Assembly (NCBI RefSeq): GCF_029626155.1
Contig: NZ_JARUBL010000001.1
Span: forward strand, 1,612,001-1,676,000
Length of the DNA stretch: 64,000 bases
Source: Solwaraspora sp. WMMD1047
Lineage (GTDB): Bacteria > Actinomycetota > Actinomycetes > Mycobacteriales > Micromonosporaceae
Direction: 5' to 3'
The notes below the pieces were generated by a model. That model saw only the letters and a program-made list of their open reading frames with translations. It made no database searches and was not told the DNA's origin. Numbering within the stretch: position 1 is the first letter of the stretch; each line of letters starts with the position of its first letter. This document shows, piece by piece, positions 16,163 through 23,928 of this stretch. Both the position numbers and the translations under genes were made by a program.

Positions 16163-16890
16163 CCGTCGAGCCGCTGGTCGGCGTAGACCAGCATGGCGTC
16201 ACGCAGGTACTCGACGAGCGCGTCGTCACCGCCGCCGATGTTGGCGCGGAACCGCTCGTCCTCCACGTACATCTGGGCCAGGCCCTGGTACGCCTCTCGG
16301 TTGGGCGTCCAGAACAGGCAGGTCACCTCGTAGTGGAGCTGGATCAGGTCCTGGACCCGCTGGTCGGTGACCGGCACCCCGGCCGCCTTCAGCGGGGCCA
16401 GGCCCTCGTGCACCCGGACATAGCCGGTGCGGGCCTGCTCGGCGTCGTCGTCGGACCAGCCCTGCATGCGCTGGTCGGCGGCGTCGACGGCGGCGTCGCC
16501 CCAGCGCTGCCGGGCCTCCGCCTCGTAGGGGTTCGTCTCGAACCCCGCGAACACCTTCCGGGGAGTCATCTCCCTTCCCTCCTGGATGTTGCAGATCGTG
16601 GTGTCGACGGTGTGGACCAGCCGGTCCAGCCGGTCCCGTTCCCGGACCAACCAGTCCCGGTGCCGCTGCAGCACCTCGACGGCGCTGTCGTGGCCCTGCC
16701 GGGACAGCACCTCGGCGACCGCGTCGAGTCCGAGCCCGAGCTCCCGCAGCAGCAGGATCCGCTGCAGCCGGAGCAGCTGCTCCTGCTCGTAGTAGCGGCG
16801 GCCGCCCTCGGCCGTCCAGGCCGGGGTGAGCAGCCCGATCGCGTGGTAGTGCCGCAGGGTTCGCGACGTCACGCCGGCTTCCCGAGCCAC
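16159..16890 (-). CDS. TipA-like MerR regulator, N-terminally interrupted by a nonsense codon
   Basis: 243 residues from the GTG at 16890. The MerR helix-turn-helix (REAGVTSRTLRHYHAIGLL, then RRYYEQEQLLRLQRILLLRE) is followed by a coiled coil. The ligand part is TipAS-like (KVFAGFETNPYEAEARQRWG, and near the end MYVEDERFRANIGG). The normal family start would be the ATG at 16911, giving M-A-W-S-I-A, but codon seven is TAG where MerR proteins usually have GAG or CAG. Translation could restart at the immediately following GTG, losing the first strand and part of helix one. It may thus be a weak or broken regulator, or a sequencing artefact. A TTGACG box at 16983-16988 (minus strand) could be its -35. 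Confidence 0.78.
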   Translation of the reverse strand: MAREAGVTSRTLRHYHAIGLLTPAWTAEGGRRYYEQEQLLRLQRILLLRELGLGLDAVAEVLSRQGHDSAVEVLQRHRDWLVRERDRLDRLVHTVDTTICNIQEGREMTPRKVFAGFETNPYEAEARQRWGDAAVDAADQRMQGWSDDDAEQARTGYVRVHEGLAPLKAAGVPVTDQRVQDLIQLHYEVTCLFWTPNREAYQGLAQMYVEDERFRANIGGGDDALVEYLRDAMLVYADQRLDG

Positions 16891-17013
16891 CTAGGCGATC
16901 GACCAGGCCATGGCCACCCGTCACCTTCCGTGATCGCGACCGGGCTTTCCGGTCGTGCTGATGACGGTAGGTGTTGCCGCTGCGTCAACTGCAAGCCCGA
17001 ATCGCCGGGGGAG

Positions 17014-17400
17014 TTACTGCGTCGGCGCGACGACGGTGACCGGTTCGGAGAGCGGGCTGGTGGTGTAGCCGGAGAAGGGCAGCGCCACGCTGTACACCGC
17101 GAAGGTGTGCTCGGCGCCGGGGGTGAGGGCGACCCGGTACGAGGTGGACGGCATTGAGGCGTACCCCTGCCACTCGCCGTCGACCAGGCGCTTCATCGAG
17201 TACCGGAAGACCGGGCCGCCGGAGCGGGGCCAGGTCAGCAGGGCGCTGGTGGGGGTCAGCTCCGAGACCACCGGCTGGTCGGGGGCCGGCAGCGGGATCA
17301 GCGGATTCTGGGCGGCGGCCGGTGCGGTGAGCGGGCCGAGCACCAGCAGCAGGGCGGCGACCAGCGGGAGCGCGACGGCGCGCAGTCGGGATGCGGACAT
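17014..17400 (-). CDS. Secreted single fibronectin type III domain protein
   Basis: 128 residues. A clear signal peptide spans residues 1-30 (basic MSASRLR, then a hydrophobic core, then APAAAQ with cleavage after AAA or AQ). The rest, about 95 residues, is one fibronectin type III-like beta sandwich: VVSELTPTSALLTWPRSGG, FRYSMKRLVDGEW and HTFAVYSVALPFSGYTTSPL. The AGGAGGA ribosome site is seven bases before ATG 17400. Small extracellular Fn3 proteins bind carbohydrate or protein partners; none is known here. The GH63-type gene upstream is on the same strand, separated by a strong terminator at 17464-17511. Confidence 0.8.
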   Translation of the reverse strand: MSASRLRAVALPLVAALLLVLGPLTAPAAAQNPLIPLPAPDQPVVSELTPTSALLTWPRSGGPVFRYSMKRLVDGEWQGYASMPSTSYRVALTPGAEHTFAVYSVALPFSGYTTSPLSEPVTVVAPTQ

Positions 17401-17463
17401 GACAGATCCTCCTGAGGATGAGCGACACGCCGGTACCCAATAAATCTACCAAGGTCGATATAG

Positions 17464-17511
17464 CTCGGTGCCCGGCGCCGACGGGCCACACCGGCGGCGC
17501 CGGGCACCGAG
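17464..17511 (-). terminator. Perfect 17-bp stem-loop terminator after the GH63-type gene
   Basis: Arms 17464-17480 and 17495-17511 pair perfectly over 17 bases around a 14-base loop. The stem begins two bases past the stop codon of the minus-strand gene 17514-18830. No T-run follows, as expected in this GC range. Confidence 0.85.
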
Positions 17512-17513
17512 GC

Positions 17514-18830
17514 TTACCCTTCGGCGAGCAGGTCGAGGGCGAGCGCGGCGGTCCAACTGAACGCCGCGGCGCCGATCCCCTCCCCGGTGCCCGGATCGAA
17601 GTACTCGTAGCAGCCCGCCGAGCGGATCAGGTCCAGCATCGCCGTCCGCAGGGTCGCCGCCCGCTCCACCCGGCCGTGCGTGCGCAGGCCGCGCCAGAGC
17701 AGCCAGTTCACGTTGATCCAGACCGGGCCGCGCCAGTACCGCAGCGGGTCGAAGTCGGCCGCCGTCCGGTCGTAGCTCGGCACCGCCAGCCCTTCGGCCA
17801 GCCCGAACCGCGCCGACTCGGCCGCCGCCACCACGCCGGCCACCTGCGCCGCCGGCAGGTCGGGCAGGATCAGCGGGACGAGACCGTTCACGCACCGGGC
17901 CGGGCTGGACCGCCCGGTCCGCACGTCCCGGGCGTGGAACATCCCGGTGTCCGGGTTGTAGAGCCGGTCCGTCAGCGCCCGGGTGATCGCCGCCGCCCGG
18001 TCGCGGTGCCCGGCCGGGTCCGCCCCGACCACCGCGGCGATCTCCGCCAGCGCCAGCTCGGCCGCGCCACGCAGCGCGTTGAACGCCGGGCACTCGACCA
18101 GGAACGGGTGCCGCGCGGCCAGCTCCGCGTCCCGATAACCCCCATCCCGGTACGCCGACGCGATGGTGATGTAACGGGCGTAGTCGAGATCGGTCGGGCG
18201 GTGGTCGACGGCGCCCACCTGGTTGTCCCGGCGCCGGTAGCCGGCCAGCGGATCCACCGGAACCGGCACGGCGGCCAGGGTCGCGTCCCAGGACGGGCTG
18301 TTGTCCAGTCCCGACTCCCACGGGTGCACGATGCTGCTCAGCCCGGCCCCGCCGACGTCCCGGTAATCGGTCAGGTAGTCCTGCTGCGCCACCAGCCGCG
18401 GATACAGCCAGCGCAGCTCCCGCAGCGCCGCCTCGTCCGGGCGGCGCCGGTAGATCTCCCAGGCGGCGATCGCGTGCGCCGGGGGCTGGACGATCCCGGT
18501 GGTCGGCCGGCCCCAGTACGCCGGACCCGGGAAGTAGTCGCATTCGGCCACGCCCGGGTCGAACACGATGTGCGGCACCCGGCCGTCCGGCCACTGCGCC
18601 GTGAAGAGGCTGCGCAGGTCGTGCCAGGCCCGGTCCGGCGCGACGTGCGCCAGGCCGATGCTGATGAAGGCGGCGTCCCAGCTCCACTGGTGCGGGTAGA
18701 GCGTGCGGGACGGGACCGTGTGGTCGTTGGCCCAGTTGGCGGCGAGGATGTCGGCGGCGGTGCGCCGGAGTTCCTCGTCGGTCGCGCCGGGGTGGCGCGG
18801 GTAGGTGGGGAGGGTGTTGAGGCGATTCAT
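17514..18830 (-). CDS. GH63-like/mannosylglycerate hydrolase (MGH1-type) glycosidase
   Basis: 438 residues forming an (alpha/alpha)6-barrel glycosidase. Key segments are PHQWSWDAAFISIGLAHV (near residues 46-63), with the Trp-Asp pair used by the family. HPWESGLDNSPSWD (about 168-181) and RYWRGPVWINVNWLLWRGL (about 342-360) follow. This matches the MGH1-type glycoside hydrolase domain within GH63; mannosylglycerate, glucosylglycerate or a small alpha-glucoside is a plausible substrate. No signal peptide, so cytoplasmic. Start ATG 18830 has AGGA upstream. It is followed by a strong terminator, so it is probably monocistronic. Confidence 0.83.
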   Translation of the reverse strand: MNRLNTLPTYPRHPGATDEELRRTAADILAANWANDHTVPSRTLYPHQWSWDAAFISIGLAHVAPDRAWHDLRSLFTAQWPDGRVPHIVFDPGVAECDYFPGPAYWGRPTTGIVQPPAHAIAAWEIYRRRPDEAALRELRWLYPRLVAQQDYLTDYRDVGGAGLSSIVHPWESGLDNSPSWDATLAAVPVPVDPLAGYRRRDNQVGAVDHRPTDLDYARYITIASAYRDGGYRDAELAARHPFLVECPAFNALRGAAELALAEIAAVVGADPAGHRDRAAAITRALTDRLYNPDTGMFHARDVRTGRSSPARCVNGLVPLILPDLPAAQVAGVVAAAESARFGLAEGLAVPSYDRTAADFDPLRYWRGPVWINVNWLLWRGLRTHGRVERAATLRTAMLDLIRSAGCYEYFDPGTGEGIGAAAFSWTAALALDLLAEG

Positions 18831-19120
18831 CCGGCGATCCTTCGGCCAGGTGTGACGAGCTGAACAGGGCGCGCGCCAGCCCGGCGGCGGTGCGGGGGGC
18901 GCGGATCAGGCCACGGCGCAGAGCCGTCCGGCGATGGGCGGGCCGCGGCTCAGGCGAGTACGGGGCAGGTCGTCCGCGTCGACGGTATCCGGGTACTTTA
19001 TGCCGGCGCCGGCGTTGCCGACCACCACCCGTTCGTCTGGCCCGGTCCACCCCACCGGACGGCAACTGTCGGGTCGCCGTCAGGAGCATGTTCCCGGCGG
19101 TCTGGGGTACGAATGACGAC

Positions 19121-19906
19121 ATGACCGCATCTGTCGCGCAGCCCAGTGTCCTGCTCCCCGGCGAGGTGGCGATGCCGCTGCTCGGCTTCGGCACCTGGCA
19201 GGCCACCGGCGGCCAGGGCTACGACGCCGTCCGCCAGGCCCTGGACGCCGGTTACCGGCACCTGGACACCGCGACCATGTACGGCAACGAGGAGGAGGTC
19301 GGCCGGGCGGTCCGGGACAGCGGGATCGCCCGCGAGGACATCTTCATCACCACCAAGCTGCCGCCGGAGCGGGCCGGCCGGGAACGGGCGACGATCGACG
19401 CCAGCCTGGCCGCGCTCGGCGTCGAGTACGTCGACCTCTGGCTGATCCACTGGCCGCCGCGCGAGGAGGCCGGCGTCGCCACCTGGCGGGAGTTCCTCGC
19501 CATCCGGGAACTCGGGCTGGCCCGCGCGGTCGGGGTGAGCAACTACAGCGTGCCGCAGCTCGACGCGCTCATCGAGGCGACCGGGGAGGCGCCGGCGGTC
19601 AACCAGGTGCCGTGGAGCCCGTCGCTGCACGACGCGGAGCGGCTGGCCGAGAACCGGCGGCGCGGGGTGGCGGTGGAGGGCTACAGCCCGTTCAAGAACA
19701 CCAAGCTGCGGCACCCGGTGCTGGTCCGGGTCGCCGACGCGCACGGGGTGAGCGCCGCCCAGGTGGTGCTCCGCTGGCACCTCCAGCACGAGATCGTGGT
19801 GATCCCGAAGTCGGTCACCCCCGAGCGGATCAGCACCAACTTCGACATCTTCGACTTCGCTCTGTCGCCGGAGGAGATGACCGAGATCGACGCCCTCGGC
19901 CGCTGA
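19121..19906 (+). CDS. Aldo/keto reductase
   Basis: 261 residues forming an NADPH-dependent TIM barrel. Family motifs: LGFGTWQ at the start, GYRHLDTATMYGNEEEVGRA (catalytic Asp and Tyr near residues 44-55), TTKLP (catalytic Lys near 75) and LIHWP (catalytic His near 107). GVSNYSVPQLDAL and IPKSVTPERISTNFDIFDF are the later signatures. It reduces aldehydes or ketones; the substrate is not predictable. Start ATG 19121 with a weak GGGGT in front; the frame is open upstream but looks non-coding. No functional neighbour. The 290-bp gap before it (18831-19120) shows no gene. Confidence 0.88.
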   Translation: MTASVAQPSVLLPGEVAMPLLGFGTWQATGGQGYDAVRQALDAGYRHLDTATMYGNEEEVGRAVRDSGIAREDIFITTKLPPERAGRERATIDASLAALGVEYVDLWLIHWPPREEAGVATWREFLAIRELGLARAVGVSNYSVPQLDALIEATGEAPAVNQVPWSPSLHDAERLAENRRRGVAVEGYSPFKNTKLRHPVLVRVADAHGVSAAQVVLRWHLQHEIVVIPKSVTPERISTNFDIFDFALSPEEMTEIDALGR

Positions 19907-20066
19907 TCATGTAACGCTGCGTCGACGAACCGATGCGGCGGGCTCTCTTCGGTGCTGCTGCGCGTGATTGGTACGCGGTTTCCTCTGGTCGGAGTGCTGA
20001 CAGCTATCGCTTCCTGAGGTGAACCCCGCTACGGTGACTGTGCGTAGAAGCCTGGGGAGGGAAGAA

Positions 20067-20957
20067 ATGGTGAACGATTACGGTGCGCAAGCGGCCGCTG
20101 CGGTACCGATGTGGTCGGAGAGCGTCGGGCCGGGGCCGGACTTCGCGACCTGTGTGCTTTATCTGGACTGCGGAGACGACCTCGCGACGCTCGGCCCGAT
20201 CCTGCGCTACTGGCATGACCAAGCGTGCCGGCTGTTGTTACCAGCCGTGATGACCCCGGGGGCGCCGGAGCCGACGATGTCACTCAGCGCACATGAGCAG
20301 ACGGCCGACGGTCGCCCTCGGCGGAAGCGGCCGCAGCAGTGGTCCGACGGGTTGACCGAGGACCTGTACCAGCTCTCCGCGCACTGGTTCGACGTCGCGC
20401 CGGCCGCGACCGCGTCCGAACTGGACCTGTACGTCTACCGGTTCGCCGACCGCCGGCACGTGAAGCTGCAGGTCTCGGTCGGGTTCCAGGACCGGCCGGG
20501 CGGGCTGCCCCGGGTGGTGCCGGCGCTTATCGAGTTGACCCGGTTGACCGGTGACCTGGCCGATCCGACCTACGGCGAGATCGTTGTCAACGCCGGGGTG
20601 CTGGCGCCGGCCACCATCCTCGACGGCGCCCTCGACCGCGGGGTCGTCGAGTCGGCCCGGGCCAGCCGTCAGGTGCTGCGCGGGTACGAGTGGGTGACGG
20701 TGTGTCCGAAGGAGCTGGTCGGACGGCTGGGCGGGCTCGCGGCGCTGCGCGAGTCGGGGGCGTTCAGCGAGGTGGTGGCGCTGCGGCACGGTGGCGCGCT
20801 GCTGCGGGCCACCGACGACCCGGGTGCCTACCAGGACGGTCGGGTACGCGCGGTTCACCAGGCGCTCGCGCCGCTGCTGCCGGCCGGCGAGCCTACTGAC
20901 GTACCCGGTCAGGATCTTTCCCGGCTGGTCTTCGCGGATGCCCACGCGGCGGTCTGA
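20067..20957 (+). CDS. Uncharacterised conserved protein
   Basis: 296 residues, soluble, mixed alpha/beta. The region EIVVNAGVLAPATILDGALD (about 173-192) followed by LRGYEWVTVCPKELVGRLGG (about 208-227) and GALLRATDDPGAYQ (about 250-263) resembles the C-terminal pattern of DUF3396-type immunity-like proteins. The similarity is from memory and weak. Start ATG 20067 has GGGGAGGGAAG five bases upstream; an earlier in-frame ATG at 20019 lacks one. No toxin gene is adjacent, so an immunity role is not supported by context. A strong hairpin follows the stop. Confidence 0.68.
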   Translation: MVNDYGAQAAAAVPMWSESVGPGPDFATCVLYLDCGDDLATLGPILRYWHDQACRLLLPAVMTPGAPEPTMSLSAHEQTADGRPRRKRPQQWSDGLTEDLYQLSAHWFDVAPAATASELDLYVYRFADRRHVKLQVSVGFQDRPGGLPRVVPALIELTRLTGDLADPTYGEIVVNAGVLAPATILDGALDRGVVESARASRQVLRGYEWVTVCPKELVGRLGGLAALRESGAFSEVVALRHGGALLRATDDPGAYQDGRVRAVHQALAPLLPAGEPTDVPGQDLSRLVFADAHAAV

Positions 20958-20974
20958 GCTGGACGGACGACGGC

Positions 20975-21020
20975 GCGGCCGCCGGTGGAGGACGGGCGTG
21001 CGTCCAGGACCGGCGGCCGC
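20975..21020. terminator. Bidirectional terminator between convergent genes
   Basis: Arms 20975-20986 and 21009-21020 pair perfectly over 12 bases (GCGGCCGCCGGT and its complement). The 22-base loop can itself pair through GGAC/GTCC. It lies between the stop at 20957 (+) and the stop at 21036 (-). Confidence 0.8.
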
Positions 21021-21035
21021 TCCGACGGTGCGCGG

Positions 21036-22184
21036 TCAGCCGCGCGAGCAGGCCGTCCCGTTGAGGGAGAACGCGGTCGGCGACGAGTAGCTGCCCGACA
21101 GCGTGCCCTGGTAGCCGAAGGACGCGGTGGCGCCCGGGGCGATGCTGCCGTTCCAGGAGATGTTGCGGGCCGTCACGGCCGAGCCGCTCTGGCTGACGGT
21201 GGCGTTCCAGGCGTTGGTGACCTGCTGCCCCGAGGGCAGGTTGTAGGTGAGCGTCCAGCCGTTGATGGTGCTCGACCCGCCGTTGCGGATCCGCACGTCG
21301 GCGGTGAAGCCGGAGTTCCACGAGTTCGCCGTGTAGGTGACCGCGCAGCTAGCGTTGCCGGGCGGCGGCGTCGTCGGGTTCGGCGGCGGGGTGGTGGGGT
21401 TCGGCGGCGGGTTGGTGGGCTGGCCGCCGCCGTTGACCGCGGCCGAGAACGAGTTGACGCCGAGCCCGGTGCCGCCCTGCCACGGCTCGAAGCCGGCCTG
21501 AATGCTGGTCAGGTACCAGGCGTTGGTGATCGCGCCCCGGTTGCGGGTGTCGTTGATGAAGTCCAGCACGCTGAAGTTCCAGCTGCTGATCGGCGACGAC
21601 GAGACGTACGAGATGACGTTGTTGCCGCCGTTGTTGCCGCGCCAGACCTCCCAGTTCCGGCCGCCGACGGTGGCGTTTCCGACCGGCGAACCGATCGGCT
21701 GGATCGAGCCCTGCCGGTTGAACCAGATCATGATCTCCATCTGGTTGACGCCGTCCCGCTTGGGCGACGGGTCCAGCCAGATGTCGTACGAGGCGTTGTA
21801 GATGGCCCCGCTGACGTAGTTGTAGCTGATGCTGCTGGTGGCGCTGCTGATCTGGCTCACCTGCATCGGCAGGTTGGTGCCGGGGGAGCAGTTGGTGTAG
21901 TGGCACCCGAGGAAGACCGACGGGTACGACACCGGGGCGCCGTTGGTGGGGGCGGAGCCCTGCTGGCTGGTGATCGAGAAGCCGTTGTTGGTGACGTTTA
22001 TGCACTGCTGGGCGGTGGTGCCCCAGCGGTTGTTCTGGACCACGTAGCGGCCCTGGATGGTGGTGCTGCCGTACTGCTCGCAGATCTGGGTGTCGGCGGC
22101 GGCGGGGCCGGCGAGGGCGATCGCGGCGATGGTGCCCGGAATGAGCAGGGCCGCCGCCGCGATGGCGCGGATGGGGCGTCTCAT
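21036..22184 (-). CDS. Secreted GH12 endoglucanase with C-terminal CBM2
   Basis: 382 residues. The signal peptide is residues 1-31 (MRRPIRAIAAA..., cleavage after PAAA). The GH12 catalytic domain spans about 32-250. The nucleophile Glu is in MEIMIWFNR (near 150) and the acid/base Glu in AGFEPWQGGTGLG (near 232). A proline/threonine linker of about 20 residues follows, then a family 2 cellulose-binding module of about 100 residues with surface Trp residues (NSWNSGF, INGWTLTY, TNAWNATV). It hydrolyses beta-1,4-glucan outside the cell. Start ATG 22184. A CebR-type operator lies about 77 bases upstream, predicting cellobiose induction. Confidence 0.93.
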   Translation of the reverse strand: MRRPIRAIAAAALLIPGTIAAIALAGPAAADTQICEQYGSTTIQGRYVVQNNRWGTTAQQCINVTNNGFSITSQQGSAPTNGAPVSYPSVFLGCHYTNCSPGTNLPMQVSQISSATSSISYNYVSGAIYNASYDIWLDPSPKRDGVNQMEIMIWFNRQGSIQPIGSPVGNATVGGRNWEVWRGNNGGNNVISYVSSSPISSWNFSVLDFINDTRNRGAITNAWYLTSIQAGFEPWQGGTGLGVNSFSAAVNGGGQPTNPPPNPTTPPPNPTTPPPGNASCAVTYTANSWNSGFTADVRIRNGGSSTINGWTLTYNLPSGQQVTNAWNATVSQSGSAVTARNISWNGSIAPGATASFGYQGTLSGSYSSPTAFSLNGTACSRG

Positions 22185-22260
22185 GGTGCTCCTTGGCTGG
22201 TGGGGGTCCGTGGAGTCGGGGGTGTGGGCGGGCGGTCGAGGGGCGATCCCGAAAATGTTG

Positions 22261-22274
22261 CGGGAGCGCTCCCA
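22261..22274. promoter_or_regulatory. CebR-type operator upstream of the GH12 cellulase
   Basis: CGGGAGCGCTCCCA matches the 14-bp TGGGAGCGCTCCCA box of cellulose-utilisation repressors in streptomycetes and Thermobifida at 13 positions. It lies 77-90 bases before the cellulase start. Two further dyads, TTACA/TGTAA at 22294-22307 and AGCGC/GCGCT at 22313-22324, lie upstream. No cebR gene is in the window. Confidence 0.82.
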
Positions 22275-22371
22275 TCGATCGTTGGGAATAGATTTACATG
22301 CCTGTAATAACGAGCGCAAGCGCTGGACGGTTCGAGTCCCGGCCGGCGGGGCCGGTGCGGGGCGGCCGGGC

Positions 22372-23208
22372 TCAGGTCGCCGAGAGCAGCCGCCGGGCGG
22401 CCCGGACCTGGCCGACGGCGGAGCGCAGCGCGGCGACGATCCGCTCCTCGCTGTCGGCGCCGAGCCGGGCGGCGGGCACCGAGAGGCTGATGGCGTCGGC
22501 GGCCGGCGACTGCAGCGGCACCGCCACCGCGAAGCAGACGATGCCCTCGGTGTTCTCCTCGCGGTCCACCGCGTAGCCGCGCTGCCGGATCGTGGCCAGC
22601 TCACTGTGCAGGTGGTCCGGGTCGGTGACCGTCCGGGCCGTCAGGGCCGGCAACGGCCAGGTCAGCAGGCGGTCGACCGCCTCGTCGGTGCGCTCGGCGA
22701 GCAGCACCTTGCCCAGCGCGGTGGCGTGCGCCGGCAACTGCCGGCCGATCGCGCTGTAGAGCCGCAACGGGTGCACCGACTCCCGCTTGGCCAGGTAGAC
22801 CAGGTGCGGACCGTCCAGTCGACCGAGGTGCACCGTCTCGCCGAACTGCGCGGAGAGGCGGTCCAGGACGCCGGCCAGCAGGCCGGCCGCGTCGTCGGAC
22901 TCCAGATAGGCGGCGCCGACCTGCAGCGCCCGGATGCCCAGGCCGAACCGGGTGCCGGTGGCGTCGGCCTCCACCCAGCCACGCCGGATCAGGGTACGCA
23001 GAATGCCGTGCAGGCTGCTCTTCGGAATGTCCAGGGTCCGGGCCAGCTCGACAAGTGAGCAGCGCTGCGGCGCGTCGGCCAGCACCTCCAGGACGTCCAG
23101 GGTGCGACCGGCCGACTTCACCGTGGCCAGCGGTTGTGGGGCCGCCGGCAGCGGCTCCGGGTGCCGGACGTCCGGCAGCCCGGGCGGCGCTGCCTCGTCG
23201 GTGGACAT
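22372..23208 (-). CDS. IclR family transcriptional regulator
   Basis: 278 residues. The winged helix near residues 30-95 contains CSLVELARTLDIPKSSLHGI followed by LRTLIRRGWVE. The IclR effector domain near 110-275 has VHLGRLDGPHLVYLAKRES and LPAHATALGKVLLAE, and ends RAARRLLSAT. It is divergent from the KDPG aldolase/KDG kinase operon and almost certainly controls it, since a perfect 16-bp palindrome lies on that operon's promoter. The likely effector is a sugar acid or KDPG. Start ATG 23208; no strong ribosome site is evident. Confidence 0.88.
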   Translation of the reverse strand: MSTDEAAPPGLPDVRHPEPLPAAPQPLATVKSAGRTLDVLEVLADAPQRCSLVELARTLDIPKSSLHGILRTLIRRGWVEADATGTRFGLGIRALQVGAAYLESDDAAGLLAGVLDRLSAQFGETVHLGRLDGPHLVYLAKRESVHPLRLYSAIGRQLPAHATALGKVLLAERTDEAVDRLLTWPLPALTARTVTDPDHLHSELATIRQRGYAVDREENTEGIVCFAVAVPLQSPAADAISLSVPAARLGADSEERIVAALRSAVGQVRAARRLLSAT

Positions 23209-23227
23209 GGCGGCAACCTTAGCCCGC

Positions 23228-23268
23228 TTGACACCCCCGGTGACCGCAGTAGGGTCACGTACGTGACC
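23228..23268 (+). promoter_or_regulatory. Leaderless eda promoter with perfect 16-bp IclR-type operator
   Basis: TTGACA (23228-23233), a 16-base spacer, then TAGGGT (23250-23255). The GTG start codon at 23263 is eight bases after the -10, so the transcript should be leaderless. GGTCACGTACGTGACC (23253-23268) is a perfect palindrome overlapping the -10, start site and start codon, placed to give repression by the divergent IclR. Confidence 0.75.
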
Positions 23269-23928
23269 AGCGTTCATCATTCTGAACAACTCGCCGCCGT
23301 GACGGCGACCGTCGGCGCCGGCCGGATCCTGCCCGTGGTGGTGCTGCAGGACGCGGCCGCCGCCGCTCCGCTCGCCGCCGCCCTCGTCGCCGGCGGCCTG
23401 CGCAGCGCCGAGGTGACCTTCCGCACCGACGCCGCCGCCGACGCCATCCGCGCCATGTCCGAGCACCCGGAGCTCTTCGTCGGCGCCGGCACGGTCGTCA
23501 CCCGGACCCAGGTCGACAAGGCCGTCGAGGCGGGCGCCCGGTTCATCGTCAGCCCGGGATTCAGCCCGACCGTTGTCGCGCACTGCCAGCAGCTCGGCGT
23601 CCCGATCTTTCCGGGGGTCGCCACCGCCACCGAGATCCAGATGGCGCTCGACGCCGGCTTGGAGACGGTCAAGTTCTTCCCGGCCGAACAGCTCGGCGGG
23701 ACAGCCATGATCAAGGCGCTGTCGGCGCCGTTCCGCTCCGTGCGCTTCATTCCGACCGGCGGCGTCAACACCGGCAACCTCGCCGACTACCTCGCCCACC
23801 CCTCGGTGCTCGCGGTCGGCGGCACCTGGATGGTCGCCCCGGCGCTGCTCGCCGCCGGTGACTGGGCCGAGGTCACCCGACTCACCGCCGCCGCCGTCAC
23901 CGCCAGCCAGGAGGCGTGCTCATGCTGA
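23263..23928 (+). CDS. eda: 2-keto-3-deoxy-6-phosphogluconate (KDPG/KHG) aldolase
   Basis: 221 residues, a class I aldolase. It cleaves KDPG to pyruvate and glyceraldehyde 3-phosphate. The catalytic Glu lies in RSAEVTFRT near residue 46. The Schiff-base Lys is in TVKFFPAEQLGG near 136. GAGTVVTRTQ, VSPGFSPTVV and PTGGVNTGN complete the signature. It overlaps the KDG kinase gene by seven bases, so the pair forms a ketodeoxygluconate pathway for sugar acids such as uronates. No 6-phosphogluconate dehydratase is nearby, so a full Entner-Doudoroff route is not shown. GTG start at 23263. Confidence 0.92.
   Translation: MTSVHHSEQLAAVTATVGAGRILPVVVLQDAAAAAPLAAALVAGGLRSAEVTFRTDAAADAIRAMSEHPELFVGAGTVVTRTQVDKAVEAGARFIVSPGFSPTVVAHCQQLGVPIFPGVATATEIQMALDAGLETVKFFPAEQLGGTAMIKALSAPFRSVRFIPTGGVNTGNLADYLAHPSVLAVGGTWMVAPALLAAGDWAEVTRLTAAAVTASQEACSC

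Noticed and set aside
22321-22350. GGTTCGAGTCCCGG resembling a tRNA T-arm
   Set aside because: The flanking bases cannot form the five-base T-stem and no acceptor, D or anticodon arms lie within 80 bases.
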